A stretch of 64,000 bases of DNA from Chitinophagales bacterium (GCA_023957235.1 JAMLHI010000011.1:1-64000); one strand, 5' to 3'; shown: positions 33,409 to 43,394, counted from the stretch's first letter. The notes: generated from the letters alone by a model not told the origin. Numbers and translations: made by a program.

Positions 33409-34436
33409 AAAAGATAGATATTTTAATTGTAGGTCAAGGATTGGCAGGAAGTGTATTGAGTTATCTAGCTCAAAAACGGGGACTTTCTATTATGGTGATA
33501 GATATACCACTTTCTGGACGAGCTTCTTATGTAGCTGGAGGGATGTTTAATCCAGTGACAGGAAGAAGGGTGAAAAAATCATGGAATTATGATATTTTTT
33601 ATTCCAAAATGGTAGAAACTTATCAAGAATTAGATATTTTATTGGGTATCAAAGCGTTTCATTTAACGCCGATTCATAGATTGCTATCTACCGTAGAAGA
33701 TGTAAATAACTGGGAAATACAACGACTTGAAGATGACTATCATTCATATATGGGGCAATCTGTAAAGGTAGATGATGAACGTTTAATTCAACATGAGGGT
33801 GTAGGAATATTGAATAAGGGTGGATGGCTAGATATGGTGAAATTTTTGTCAGCTTTCAGAGTGTTTTTGCAAGAAAATCAGCAATTGGTAGAAGAAAAGT
33901 TTGATTATTCTCAATTAAGAAATAATCAGTACAAAGATTTATTTTTTGATAAAATTATTTTTTGTGAGGGATATCGAGTAATGGAAAATCCATTTTTTTC
34001 TGACATTCAGTTGTGGAGTACCAAAGGAGAGACGATAACTATTGAACTCGAAGGAGAAGATTTTGATTTCATTCTGAATAAAAATATGTTGATTGTACCA
34101 TTGGGCAATGGAAAATATAAAGTAGGGGCGACACTAGAGCGCAATATTGATATAGATATTACTTCACATGGTTTGGAAGAATTGAAAGAAAAAGTGGAGT
34201 CAGTAATTAAAGTGCCATTTCGAGTAATAGATCAAGAAGCAGGAATTCGACCTAATGTGAGAGATAGAAAGCCATTGATAGGAGTTTCTAAGGAAATTGA
34301 CAACTATTATATATTCAATGGATTAGGAAGTAAAGGAGTTTCTTTAGCACCCTATTTTGCTGAACATTTATTATCTTTTATCTATGAAGGAAAAGAACTT
34401 CAAAAAGATGTAAATTGGCAAAGAATATTCAAATAA
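33405..34436 (+). CDS. FAD-dependent oxidoreductase (DAO family), possible split MnmC oxidase domain
   Basis: 343 residues. The N-terminal Rossmann motif is DILIVGQGLAGSVLSYLA. Other landmarks are YVAGGMFNPVTGRR near residue 45, and the C-terminal GIRPNVRDRKPLIG and NGLGSKGVSLAPYFAEHL that close around FAD. The methyltransferase-then-oxidase order repeats the domain order of the fused MnmC protein, where the FAD domain removes the carboxymethyl group. That makes a tRNA-modification role attractive. Glycine oxidase-like activity is the alternative. Confidence 0.85.
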   Translation: MKKIDILIVGQGLAGSVLSYLAQKRGLSIMVIDIPLSGRASYVAGGMFNPVTGRRVKKSWNYDIFYSKMVETYQELDILLGIKAFHLTPIHRLLSTVEDVNNWEIQRLEDDYHSYMGQSVKVDDERLIQHEGVGILNKGGWLDMVKFLSAFRVFLQENQQLVEEKFDYSQLRNNQYKDLFFDKIIFCEGYRVMENPFFSDIQLWSTKGETITIELEGEDFDFILNKNMLIVPLGNGKYKVGATLERNIDIDITSHGLEELKEKVESVIKVPFRVIDQEAGIRPNVRDRKPLIGVSKEIDNYYIFNGLGSKGVSLAPYFAEHLLSFIYEGKELQKDVNWQRIFK

Positions 34437-34469
34437 TTAGATTGAATATGAAGGGGTGAAAAATCAATT

Positions 34470-35648
34470 TTATTGATATTCAAATGACCCATATTGGCTT
34501 TTAATAGTCACTTTTTTCTTTTCAGCACTTTCCACATATCCTATGATCTGAGCCTGAATATTAAAAGATTGTGCTATGTCAATCAAGGTTTGTGCTATAT
34601 TTTGAGGTACATAAGCTTCCAATCGATGACCCATATTAAAGACTTGATACATTTCCTTCCATTGGGTGCCAGATTCTTCTTGAATCATTTTGAAGAGTGG
34701 AGGCACTGCAAGTAAATTATCTTTAACGATATGAAGATGATCAATATAATGCAAAATTTTTGTTTGAGCTCCTCCCGAGCAATGTATCAATCCATGAAGA
34801 TGATTTTTTAGCCCTTCATCTATCCACTTTTTGACTAGAGGTGCATAGGTGCGAGTAGGAGAAAGGACTAGTTTGCCTGCATTTAATGGAGCACCTTCAA
34901 CAGTATCTGTTAGTAATTTTGAACCACAATAGATAAGTTCTTTAGGGGTATTAGGGTCGAAACATTCTGGATATTTTTCAGCATAGATATTTGAAAAGAC
35001 ATCATGTCTGGCTGAAGTCAAACCATTACTGCCCATCCCACCGTTATATTCAGATTCATAAGTTGTCTGTCCATAAGATGAAAAACCGACAATGACATCG
35101 CTGCTCTGAATTTGTTCATTGCTAATCACATCCTCTTTACGTATCCGAGCAGTCATGACAGCATCTACCATTATCGTACGCATAGCATCTCCGACATCAG
35201 CGGTTTCTCCTCCCATCAAATGAATGTTGACACCATGAGAACTCAGAGTGTCTGCTACTTCTTGAGAACCTTCGATAAGTGCTTTGATAATTTCACCAGG
35301 AATTAAATGTTTATTTCTGTTGATGATAGAGCTCATTAAAAAATTATCTGTTGCACCAACACATATCAGGTCATCCGTGTTCATGACAATAGCATCTTGC
35401 GCTATGCCTTTCCAAACACTCAAATCTCCAGTCTCTTTCCAATACATATAAGCGAGAACAGATTTTGTTCCAGCACCATCGGCATGAATAATATTGCACC
35501 ACTGACTATCTTGTCCTAAAAAATCGGGATATAATTTGCAAAAAGCATTGGGGAATAATCCTTGATCTACTTTTTTGATAGCTGCATGTACCTCGTCTTT
35601 TGTGGCAGAAACACCTCTCTGGTCGTATCTTTTAGAATCTGAACTCAT
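34470..35648 (-). CDS. purM: Phosphoribosylformylglycinamidine cyclo-ligase (AIR synthase)
   Basis: 392 residues from the ATG at 35648. A TTG three codons upstream is excluded because it lies inside the -7 promoter motif. PurM hallmarks: HADGAGTKSVLAYMYW near residues 57-72, MNTDDLICVGATDNFLMSS near 90-108, LMGGETADVGD near 145, and GFSSYGQTTYESEYNGGMGS near 186. It performs step five of purine biosynthesis. The protein is longer than the E. coli enzyme, as usual in Bacteroidota. It converges with the MnmD pair, 33 nt apart, with no obvious terminator. Confidence 0.92.
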   Translation of the reverse strand: MSSDSKRYDQRGVSATKDEVHAAIKKVDQGLFPNAFCKLYPDFLGQDSQWCNIIHADGAGTKSVLAYMYWKETGDLSVWKGIAQDAIVMNTDDLICVGATDNFLMSSIINRNKHLIPGEIIKALIEGSQEVADTLSSHGVNIHLMGGETADVGDAMRTIMVDAVMTARIRKEDVISNEQIQSSDVIVGFSSYGQTTYESEYNGGMGSNGLTSARHDVFSNIYAEKYPECFDPNTPKELIYCGSKLLTDTVEGAPLNAGKLVLSPTRTYAPLVKKWIDEGLKNHLHGLIHCSGGAQTKILHYIDHLHIVKDNLLAVPPLFKMIQEESGTQWKEMYQVFNMGHRLEAYVPQNIAQTLIDIAQSFNIQAQIIGYVESAEKKKVTIKSQYGSFEYQ

Positions 35649-35654
35649 GATAGG

Positions 35655-35662
35655 CAAATTTA
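35655..35662 (-). promoter_or_regulatory. Bacteroidota-type -7 promoter element for purM
   Basis: Minus-strand TAAATTTG fits TAnnTTTG, 6 nt before the chosen ATG at 35648, so the leader would be very short. It overlaps the alternative TTG start and so argues against it. I see no strong -33 TTG. Confidence 0.45.
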
Positions 35663-35746
35663 AGAAAGTGTATGGATTTGAATGCTATATTTTGGAATTA
35701 TAGACAAAATAGGACTTGTGATGAAAAGAAATTTGAGAAAAAGGGT

Positions 35747-36196
35747 TTATACTCCAAATTGTTGTAGGTGATGGTCAAGATGCTTATACAGTAAGACACC
35801 CCATTCTTCGTAAGATAGTTTACCAAAAATCGGATGAGAGACAAAATCTTTTGGAACACTAGTATGAGTTATTTTTTGAAAAGTATTCAAAAATTCGATT
35901 TTGTTGGTTTGAAAATCTTCATTGTCTTTTGGAATATATTCTTTGGCAGTCGGAAGATTTTTCATAAAAGGCATTCCAAAAATCAATAGTTTTTTGACAG
36001 GGCCTAAAGATACTATACTTGATAGTGGGTTTTTGGACACTTTGATTTCATCTATTGCATTTTTATAAGCGATATCTATATGTTTCAACATCTGAGCAGC
36101 ATTCATTTTACCCCATTTCTGAATAGCATTTTGTTGCAAATTGTCAAGTCTGTTTTTTAGTTCAGCTTGTTCTTGTGAGTTCCAAATTGTTTTCAT
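35747..36196 (-). CDS. DUF1569 family protein (DinB-like fold)
   Basis: 149 residues. The DUF1569 pattern is clear: RLDNLQQNAIQKWGKMNAAQ, then MLKHIDIAYKNA near residues 39-50, and a C-terminal SYEEWGVLLYKHLDHHLQQFG with the HxxHHxxQ helix of DinB-like proteins. The histidines could bind a metal. Function unknown. The start overlaps the upstream OmpA-family gene stop by 1 nt, so the two are cotranscribed. Confidence 0.85.
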   Translation of the reverse strand: MKTIWNSQEQAELKNRLDNLQQNAIQKWGKMNAAQMLKHIDIAYKNAIDEIKVSKNPLSSIVSLGPVKKLLIFGMPFMKNLPTAKEYIPKDNEDFQTNKIEFLNTFQKITHTSVPKDFVSHPIFGKLSYEEWGVLLYKHLDHHLQQFGV

Positions 36197-38151
36197 TATA
36201 ATTCATTTAGGATTTTAAATGTAGTTCTTCGATTTTGCTGATGTTGTTCTTCAGTACATGCTTCACATGGACATTTATCCAAAAGCATAGACTCTCCATA
36301 TCCTTTTGCTGAAAGTCTTTTATTGTCTATCCCCCTGGCAATCAGATATTTCACTACACTTTCAGCTCTTTTTTGAGAAAGATATAAATTATATTCTTCA
36401 TTTCCTCTACAGTCTGTATGAGCAGCTATTTCTATTGATATTTTTTCATTTTCTTTTAATATCATCGCTAAAGAATCAAGAGTGGAAAATGCATCTTGCC
36501 TAATATCCCATTTGTCAAAATCGTAATAAATATTATTCAATACTATCTCAACATCTTTATAAATTTTAGATAAGAATACTTTTTGCCTAAAATATATTGT
36601 ATCTCCAGGTTTTGATTGAATATTTGAGGTGCTAAATGGAATATTCACTGTCAAATATCCATTTTTTTGAACCACCAATTGATATGCAATTCCACTATCT
36701 AATTGAGTTGTAAAAAAACCTTCTAGGTCTGAAGGAATCAATTCACCACTTAGTTTGACATTGGGGAATGTGATATTTCTTTCCCCTAGTACTTTACTAT
36801 TAGGATTGAGAGAATCTGTATAAATATGTTCTACTACTTGCCCTTCAAGAATATACATTGCGGGAGCAATTTCTTTTAATTGTGATTTTTTGACTTCAAC
36901 AAAATATAAATCATCGCTCTTTGAAGCTGCTCTATTACTAGATATTATTCCAGTGAAAGCAATACTCGTATCAACAGGTGTTGTATTAAAGATTTCTAAT
37001 CCAAAATCATCTCTTCCAGTATTCAATCCATAAGGTAGTCTTTCAGAATTTGTAAATAAGCGACCTATTCTGGTAGCTTTGAAAATATCCAAACCTCCAA
37101 AACTGTTGATATTATTGGATGAATAAAATAGGGTATTGCCATCAGGAGTGATAAATGGAAACATTTCGTCATAGGCAGTATTAACTTTAGAACCTAAATT
37201 GATAGGTTCTCCATAGGTGCCATCTTTTTGTATCTGTAATGAATAAAGATCTTTTCCTCCATAGCCAAAAGGTGCATCAGATGCAAAGTATAAAGTTTTG
37301 CCATCTTGAGAAATATGAGCTTGACCATTATTGCTGGTGTCTCCAAAAATATGAATTCTTTCTGGGGTCGTCCATTTGTCGTTTTCTTTTTTGACTCTAT
37401 AAATACCACAATAGTCTGTGACTCCTATTTCATCAGAGCCGCATTGAGTGAAATAGATAGTTTTTCCATCTTCTGTAGTTGTCAGTGAAGCGACATGGTA
37501 CTTTTCATCAAATGTGTTATATTTTTCAATTTTATTTCCATCAAGATTTACCTTCCACAATGAAGCATATCCTTCATTGTTCCAGTCTGTTTTGAGAGAA
37601 AGGTCATTCTCTATCCTTGTTGAAGAAAAAATGATATCATCTCCAATGATATTAGCATCAAAATCTGAATTGTCTGAATTGTTCACAAAAGGAGTAACTT
37701 TTACCAAATCCAAATCATTTTTACCTTCTTTTTGGACATATATACAAGTGTTTATAAGAGGCTCAACAATTTTTCTGTCTTGTCTATTGATTTTGAGATA
37801 TTGTTCTAAGATGCTTTGAGCTTCAACATACTTTTCATTGCGCATTAATGCTTTAGCATATATCAAGGATGCTTCTTGCTCAATTGAATTGTCTTTGTAT
37901 ATTTTATACCACTTTTCAGATGCTTCATATTGATTGGCGTAGTCTAAAGATTCTGCTATCATTAGGGCTATTTCTGCTCTCTGCTTATCATCTTTCGCTT
38001 TATGAAACTCTGTCTCTAATAATGGGACTGCTAAGGCATACCTCTTTAGAAGAAATGCTTCTTTACCAGAATGAATTTTATTACTAGTAGTACAACTACC
38101 TACTAATAGGATTAGAAGTATAAAGAAAAATATTCTTTTTGATAGCATCAT
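36196..38151 (-). CDS. porE: PorE-like OmpA-family lipoprotein (TPR, beta-propeller, CRD, OmpA)
   Basis: 651 residues. The lipobox LILLVGSCTTS ends the signal peptide. Next come TPR-like helices (FLLKRYALAVPLLE, near 33-130), WD40/PD40 blades (TEDGKTIYFTQCG, SQDGKTLYFASDAPFGYGGKD, TPDGNTLFYSSN), a carboxypeptidase regulatory-like domain (LEGQVVEHIYTD to NGYLTVNIPFS), and a C-terminal OmpA domain (EIAAHTDCRGNEEYN, RLSAKGYGES). This exact order is that of PorE, the T9SS component that binds peptidoglycan. The window also encodes T9SS cargo. A related non-T9SS OmpA lipoprotein is the alternative. Confidence 0.83.
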   Translation of the reverse strand: MMLSKRIFFFILLILLVGSCTTSNKIHSGKEAFLLKRYALAVPLLETEFHKAKDDKQRAEIALMIAESLDYANQYEASEKWYKIYKDNSIEQEASLIYAKALMRNEKYVEAQSILEQYLKINRQDRKIVEPLINTCIYVQKEGKNDLDLVKVTPFVNNSDNSDFDANIIGDDIIFSSTRIENDLSLKTDWNNEGYASLWKVNLDGNKIEKYNTFDEKYHVASLTTTEDGKTIYFTQCGSDEIGVTDYCGIYRVKKENDKWTTPERIHIFGDTSNNGQAHISQDGKTLYFASDAPFGYGGKDLYSLQIQKDGTYGEPINLGSKVNTAYDEMFPFITPDGNTLFYSSNNINSFGGLDIFKATRIGRLFTNSERLPYGLNTGRDDFGLEIFNTTPVDTSIAFTGIISSNRAASKSDDLYFVEVKKSQLKEIAPAMYILEGQVVEHIYTDSLNPNSKVLGERNITFPNVKLSGELIPSDLEGFFTTQLDSGIAYQLVVQKNGYLTVNIPFSTSNIQSKPGDTIYFRQKVFLSKIYKDVEIVLNNIYYDFDKWDIRQDAFSTLDSLAMILKENEKISIEIAAHTDCRGNEEYNLYLSQKRAESVVKYLIARGIDNKRLSAKGYGESMLLDKCPCEACTEEQHQQNRRTTFKILNEL

Positions 38152-38202
38152 GAATTAAAGTTAAAGCAAGAGTTTTCTATTCACAAGAATTTAGCCTCTT
38201 TA

Positions 38203-39495
38203 TTATTTTAAAAATATCCACTTGCCCATATCTTTGAGGCTGACTTTCTGACCTTGAATCAATATCCCAACTCGATATATTCTTCCTGCCAACCAAAGCA
38301 TAGCAATAGAACTCATCACTAGAATGATCATTGAAATAATTTGTTGAGTTATACTGATATCAAATGGTATTCTTGCAAGCATAATAATAGGAGAGAACCA
38401 TGGCACCATTGAGCTCCATATCGCTAGACTAGCATTGGGTTGCTGAATGACAACATTCATTATGATTAATGCTATTATAATCGGCATAGCAATAGGCATT
38501 GTGTAACTATTGGCATCGGAATCATCAGTTATCGCAGCACCTACAGCAGCAAACTGTGCTCCATAAAATAAAAAGCCAAATATAAAATAGAAGAAAAAGC
38601 TAATCGTAATTCTTGATAAATCCAAAGATTTGAAAGTTTGGATAGCATCAAAAATGGCAGTTTCGTTGGCAGCCGCCATGCCTTGAGATTGAAGGTCTGA
38701 AATATGCTGAAGTTCTTTTGCAAAAAATATTCCTATTAATAATTGTACTCCTATAATTGTTGCAAACCATAACATAGATTGTAAGATAGCCACTAATCCA
38801 ATACCCAAAACTTTGCCACTCAACAATTGAATTGGGCGTATGCTACTTAACATAACTTCTACTATTCTATTATTTTTTTCTTCAGCAACTCCTTTCATCA
38901 CCATTGCTCCGTAAATAAAAATGAACATGTACATGACAAAACCCATCGCATAACCCAATCCAGAAGATATATCACTCTTGCCTCCTTTTTCCTTTTCTTT
39001 AATGATAGATTCAAATGTTACTTTCTCATCTAATTTTTGAAGTAGCTCACTATCATATCCTTCCCTTTTCAAAACATTTGTTTTAATAACATCGGTCAGA
39101 GCTGTGGAGATGAGATCTTCAGTCTGAGGACCCATTTGATTATTACTATAATATTTTATTCCTTTTGGTTGGTCAATATTAAGTTGAGGTATATATAATA
39201 CTCCACTATAAACATCGTTTTTAGCATCTTCTTTGAGCTCTTCAATGGAGCTTGTTCTCATGTATTTGAATGTAAGCGTTTCTCCTTGATCTAAGCCTCT
39301 AAATTTATCTTCAAACAAACCACTTTCATCTTTGACTGCAATTGTCATTTTTTCATTGCCATAAATGGCTATAACAATTGAAGCAACAATAATGGCTATA
39401 AATGCCAAAGGAAGCAGTAATGTAGAAATAATGAACGATTTTGTCCTTACTCTGGAATTGAATTCTCTTTGTATAATCAGCCATACTTTATGCAT
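38203..39495 (-). CDS. ABC-2 type transporter permease (NatB-like)
   Basis: 430 residues. An N-terminal membrane helix after a short basic start (REFNSRVRTKSFIISTLLLPLAFI) is followed by a large extracytoplasmic domain near residues 45-180, then a block of five or six helices (MGFVMYMFIFIYGAMVMKGVAEEKNN, VLGIGLVAILQSMLWFATII). This is the NatB/ABC-2 layout. It overlaps the ATPase gene by 8 nt and would form the membrane part of the exporter. Last gene of the four-gene operon. Confidence 0.9.
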   Translation of the reverse strand: MHKVWLIIQREFNSRVRTKSFIISTLLLPLAFIAIIVASIVIAIYGNEKMTIAVKDESGLFEDKFRGLDQGETLTFKYMRTSSIEELKEDAKNDVYSGVLYIPQLNIDQPKGIKYYSNNQMGPQTEDLISTALTDVIKTNVLKREGYDSELLQKLDEKVTFESIIKEKEKGGKSDISSGLGYAMGFVMYMFIFIYGAMVMKGVAEEKNNRIVEVMLSSIRPIQLLSGKVLGIGLVAILQSMLWFATIIGVQLLIGIFFAKELQHISDLQSQGMAAANETAIFDAIQTFKSLDLSRITISFFFYFIFGFLFYGAQFAAVGAAITDDSDANSYTMPIAMPIIIALIIMNVVIQQPNASLAIWSSMVPWFSPIIMLARIPFDISITQQIISMIILVMSSIAMLWLAGRIYRVGILIQGQKVSLKDMGKWIFLK

Positions 39496-40399
39496 AATTT
39501 GATTCTTTTACTTTTTGAATAAAAATTTCATTTACTGTAGGAAGTGTTTCTTGAAATCCTACAATCACAGCTCCTGATGCAATAATGTCAGATAATAATT
39601 CATTGGTATTGTGGTCTTTAAGAAAGACTTGGTACATATTATTTCCTAATGGGCTAGCTGGATATTTATGATTTAAGCTATCAGGCCAATTGCTATTCTC
39701 GTCTAAGGTAATCTCAAAAAGATTCTTTTTGTTTTCATAACGAATGGCTTTAATATTGCCTTGAAGAATAATATTTCCATTATTAATGAGCGCAATTTCT
39801 TCACACATTTCTTCAATAGATTCCATCCTATGAGTAGAGAAAATAATTGTTACTCCTTTTTCTTTCATAGCAATCATTTCATTTTTAATCAGATTGGCAT
39901 TGATAGGGTCTAGTCCGGAAAATGGTTCATCTAAAATCAATAGCTCTGGCTCATGTAAGATAGTTGCAATAAATTGTACTTTTTGCTGCATTCCTTTTGA
40001 CAAATCTTCAATTTTTTTATTTCTCCAGTCCTCAATTTGAAAATGACTGAACCATTTATTGACTTTGTTTTCTGCTTCTTTGGCTGATAGCCCCTTTAGC
40101 CTTCCCAAATAAATCAGATGTTCACCAATTTTCATTTTTTTATATAAACCTCGTTCTTCTGGCATATAACCCATGTTTCTGACATGTTTATCTTGGAGTG
40201 TTTCATTCATAAAAAGAATTTCTCCACTATCAGGTCTATAAATTTGAGTAAGGTTTCTAATCAATGTTGTTTTCCCAGCTCCATTGGGACCCAATAAGCC
40301 AAAAATGACTCCTTTGGGAATATTTAAAGATACCCCTTTTAGTGCCTGATGATTTTCAAAACTCTTTTTGAGGTGATTAATCTGAATAATATTTGTCAT
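39488..40399 (-). CDS. ABC transporter ATP-binding protein (NatA-like)
   Basis: 303 residues. Walker A LLGPNGAGKTTLIRN (near 34-48), Q-loop in GYMPEERGLYKK, signature LSKGMQQKVQFIATIL, Walker B LLILDEPFSGLDP and switch His in IIFSTHRM. A C-terminal extension of about 70 residues fits the DUF4162 regulatory domain of NatA-like ATPases. It energises the permease encoded downstream (8-nt overlap). The adaptor gene ends 31 nt upstream. Confidence 0.94.
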   Translation of the reverse strand: MTNIIQINHLKKSFENHQALKGVSLNIPKGVIFGLLGPNGAGKTTLIRNLTQIYRPDSGEILFMNETLQDKHVRNMGYMPEERGLYKKMKIGEHLIYLGRLKGLSAKEAENKVNKWFSHFQIEDWRNKKIEDLSKGMQQKVQFIATILHEPELLILDEPFSGLDPINANLIKNEMIAMKEKGVTIIFSTHRMESIEEMCEEIALINNGNIILQGNIKAIRYENKKNLFEITLDENSNWPDSLNHKYPASPLGNNMYQVFLKDHNTNELLSDIIASGAVIVGFQETLPTVNEIFIQKVKESNYA

Positions 40400-40430
40400 T
40401 AATAAGTACTTGAAATCAGTTTTGAATTAA

Positions 40431-41735
40431 TTATTTTTTTTCTTTTGACACTTGAATATTCATTTTATTTGTTAGCACTTTGGAGAGAATCTCATAAGGT
40501 CCAGTGATAATTTTATCTCCTTTACTGATACCACTTTTGATATGAATATATGTGTCATCTTGAATTCCTGTGGTGACAGGCCTTTGAATAGCTAAACCAT
40601 TACTATCTATAAAAACTACTTCTAAAGTTTGATGAGATAGAGAGTCTTCTCGCGTGACAACCGCCTGAATGGGAAGCGCAAGGACTTGCCTTTCTTTTTG
40701 AGTGAAAATATCTACTGTGGCTGACATTCCTGGCAAAAATGGTCTTTTACCCTTTTCAATAAGATCGGAGTACGAAGAAGCTAAAATTCGTATTCTAACA
40801 ACAAAATTAGTAGATTGGTCGGAAGAAATATTTGTGTTTGAAATTCCTTTAGAAGAATTAGAGACTTGAGTAACAATACCTTGAAATTTCCTTCCAATAT
40901 ATGCATCAACTTCTATATTGGCAGAATCGCCAATTTTTACTTTAATAATTTCATTTTCTGAAACATCTACTCTAACTTCCATATTTGTAAAGTTGGAAAT
41001 ACGCATCATTTCAGTGCCAGTCATTTGCAAAGTGCCTACTACTTTTTCCCCTTTTTCGACATTCAAAGGTGAAACAATACCAGACATTGGAGCGAAAATA
41101 GATGTTTTTGTCAAGTTGGATTTAGCATCTTTGATTGCAGCTTGAGCTCCTTTAACACTTGCCTGTGCTGCTTCGACTGAAAAATTGGCTGCTTTTATTG
41201 TTTCTTTATTGGCTTCAATTTCTGCTTTAGCCGTTTTATAATTCATTTCTGCCTGCTCCAAATCAGCGGTAGAGATTGTCTTTTGAGCATATAAATCTTT
41301 TGCCCTTTTGTAAGCTAATGAAGCGTTGTCAAATTGTGCTTCTGCTAATCTTCCTCTGGCAATGGTATTAGAATGATTGGCTTGCATATTTTTTAAATTA
41401 GCAAGTGCATTATTATACTGAGCTTCTGCCTGCTCCACTAGAGCAAGATAGCTTTCAGGTTGTATTTTTGCTAAAAGTGTTCCCTTTTCTACATATTGTC
41501 CTTCTTTGATATTCAATTCTACAATTTCTCCTGAAACATCAGAACTGATTTTTACTTCTTCCTCCGCATTGATTTTTCCACTGGCAGTAACTGATTCCGT
41601 GATGTCGTGTAAGTCAGCTATCTGTTCTTCTACTTCTTTAGGCTTATTGCTATCTTTCTTAGACTTCTGAATAGCCATAAATATTCCAATAGCGATAAGC
41701 AGGAATAGACAAGCATAGATATATTTTTTCTTCAT
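40431..41735 (-). CDS. Periplasmic adaptor (HlyD/MacA-like membrane fusion protein)
   Basis: 434 residues from the ATG at 41735, one base after the TolC gene stop; an earlier in-frame start at 41762 would overlap tolC and add a poor signal. There is one N-terminal membrane anchor (YIYACLFLLIAIGIFMAI). The barrel-sandwich domain has VKISSDVSGEIVELNIKEGQ and APMSGIVSPLNVEKGEKV, enclosing a coiled-coil hairpin rich in Ala, Gln and Lys (near 100-200). It bridges the inner-membrane ABC transporter and the outer-membrane TolC protein. Confidence 0.9.
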   Translation of the reverse strand: MKKKYIYACLFLLIAIGIFMAIQKSKKDSNKPKEVEEQIADLHDITESVTASGKINAEEEVKISSDVSGEIVELNIKEGQYVEKGTLLAKIQPESYLALVEQAEAQYNNALANLKNMQANHSNTIARGRLAEAQFDNASLAYKRAKDLYAQKTISTADLEQAEMNYKTAKAEIEANKETIKAANFSVEAAQASVKGAQAAIKDAKSNLTKTSIFAPMSGIVSPLNVEKGEKVVGTLQMTGTEMMRISNFTNMEVRVDVSENEIIKVKIGDSANIEVDAYIGRKFQGIVTQVSNSSKGISNTNISSDQSTNFVVRIRILASSYSDLIEKGKRPFLPGMSATVDIFTQKERQVLALPIQAVVTREDSLSHQTLEVVFIDSNGLAIQRPVTTGIQDDTYIHIKSGISKGDKIITGPYEILSKVLTNKMNIQVSKEKK

Positions 41736-41736
41736 A

Positions 41737-43161
41737 TTAGTTGAGGTCAATTTTTTTACCACTATAAAAATCTAAAACTTTCACATTAAATAAATATTCA
41801 AATTTTGCTTGAGTTAATCTCGATTGAGCAATTAATAAATTGTTTTGTGCAAGATTGAGTTCTAATTGTCCGACTGCTCCATTTTTCAATCGTTCTTTAG
41901 CATATTCTAATGATTGTTGTGCTGCTTTTAGATTTTTATGTGCTGCTTTAAAATTTTGTTCAGAAGAGACTGCTTTTATATGAGCTTCTTCAATGTTATT
42001 ATATAAATCGTATTGGGTCTTCTTGTTTTGCAAATCTGACTGTTTTAATGCCAGTTTAGCCCTTGTTGAACTGATATATCCAGCTCTTCTGTTGTAGATT
42101 GGAATTGAAAGATTGATTCCAAATGCATAAGACATATTATTCTTGATTTGTTTACCAAATGGCATGGTAGCACTATTGGATAATGGCATTTGAGTAAAAA
42201 CACTCTCCCCAGTACTTTTGATATAACCGATTGGTGTTTCAATCAGTCCATTAGATGTAGATTGTGTAAACTGGTCAGAAAGATTGGCTCCAATTCCAGA
42301 GAAAAAAGATATACTTGGATAATAAGCAGAGCGAGATATTTTTATGCCTATTTGAGAGCTTTCTAGTTTGGTTTCTGCAGATTTTATTTCTGGTCTTGAA
42401 ACCATCGCGCTTTGATAAATTTTTTCAGCAGGTTCTATCTCAAAAATTTCAGATTCGATATCAATATTGGGTTGAAGAATTTTAATTTCTTTACTTAAAT
42501 CTAAATGCAATATGGTTTTTAATGCCATATAAGCCAACTGTGTCTGCTGTTTTGTTACTGCTATATTATATTCGTCAGAAGCAATTTGAACCTCATTATC
42601 CACCAGCATTCGTTCAGATAGAGCTCCATTGTCAACTAATATTTTATTGCTTTGATATTGGAGTTGACTTCTTTGGAGTTGCTCAATTGCTTGTTGTTCT
42701 TGTTCCTGAGCATTCAAAATATTTAGATAGGCATTCATGATTTGCAATTGAATATTTTGCCTTAATGCTTCATTATCTAATTGGGCAGCTTGAAGATCCA
42801 ATTTAGATTTTTTGACAGAGTGGATATTTTTTAAACCTTCAAAAATGGGTTGATTGAGAGATACTTGAAAATTTCCGCTATTGACAGGTTTTGTAACATA
42901 TTGATACTTGGACATATCGACAGTTCTTCCTATTGCATAAGTATAAGATGCATCAGTCTGAACAAATGGTGTCAAACTGAGTCGGTCTTGTTGAATTTGT
43001 AATTCAGAAAGAGAAAGGTTGATCTGATCCAGTTGAATCTGGATATTATTTTCCATTGCATATTGTATGCATTTGTTCCAATCCCATATTTCCTGTGCAT
43101 TATTTGAAGGCAAGCTACTTGTAAGTAGTAAAATGCATATTATTTTCTTTATGATTTGCAT
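41737..43161 (-). CDS. tolC: TolC family outer-membrane efflux protein
   Basis: 474 residues. Signal peptide ends near NNAQ (residue 23). The mature protein has two OEP repeats of long helices: WNKCIQYAMENNIQIQLDQINLSLS and, in the second, IYQSAMVSRPEIKSAETKLESSQ. Both contain the short beta segments of the channel (DASYTYAIGRTVD, ISFFSGIGANLS). First gene of the exporter operon, one base from the adaptor start. The substrate cannot be told; NatAB-type tripartite pumps move peptides, ions or antibiotics. Confidence 0.9.
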   Translation of the reverse strand: MQIIKKIICILLLTSSLPSNNAQEIWDWNKCIQYAMENNIQIQLDQINLSLSELQIQQDRLSLTPFVQTDASYTYAIGRTVDMSKYQYVTKPVNSGNFQVSLNQPIFEGLKNIHSVKKSKLDLQAAQLDNEALRQNIQLQIMNAYLNILNAQEQEQQAIEQLQRSQLQYQSNKILVDNGALSERMLVDNEVQIASDEYNIAVTKQQTQLAYMALKTILHLDLSKEIKILQPNIDIESEIFEIEPAEKIYQSAMVSRPEIKSAETKLESSQIGIKISRSAYYPSISFFSGIGANLSDQFTQSTSNGLIETPIGYIKSTGESVFTQMPLSNSATMPFGKQIKNNMSYAFGINLSIPIYNRRAGYISSTRAKLALKQSDLQNKKTQYDLYNNIEEAHIKAVSSEQNFKAAHKNLKAAQQSLEYAKERLKNGAVGQLELNLAQNNLLIAQSRLTQAKFEYLFNVKVLDFYSGKKIDLN

Positions 43162-43212
43162 AAAATTAGTCAGCAGATAAATGTAATTGATTAATCGGCT
43201 TCTTCCAAATTC

Positions 43213-43337
43213 AAAAAACTAATGTTTGTGAAAAAAGATAGATTTGCTTTTCTAAAAAGGGTTGGCTTAATTCATTTTTAATGTTGAACGATAAATTTTT
43301 CACTAGCGAGTTGTTGACCACCAATGGCTGTAATAAG
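43213..43337. repeat. Direct repeat copy 1 (partial T9SS-domain gene end)
   Basis: About 125 bp nearly identical to 44562-44687. On the minus strand it still encodes the last residues of a T9SS sorting domain (QQLASEKFIVQH and stop), but nothing of the gene before them. It therefore looks like a duplicated tail of the esterase gene, 1.35 kb away, left beyond the KilA-N gene. Confidence 0.85.
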
Positions 43338-43394
43338 ATTTGCGTGTTGGCAATAAATGTAAATGTGCCACTAAATGCGTAGGTTATCTATCAA

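Noticed and set aside
34437-34469. Bidirectional terminator between the FAD oxidoreductase and purM
   Set aside because: The 33-nt gap has no inverted repeat of useful length.
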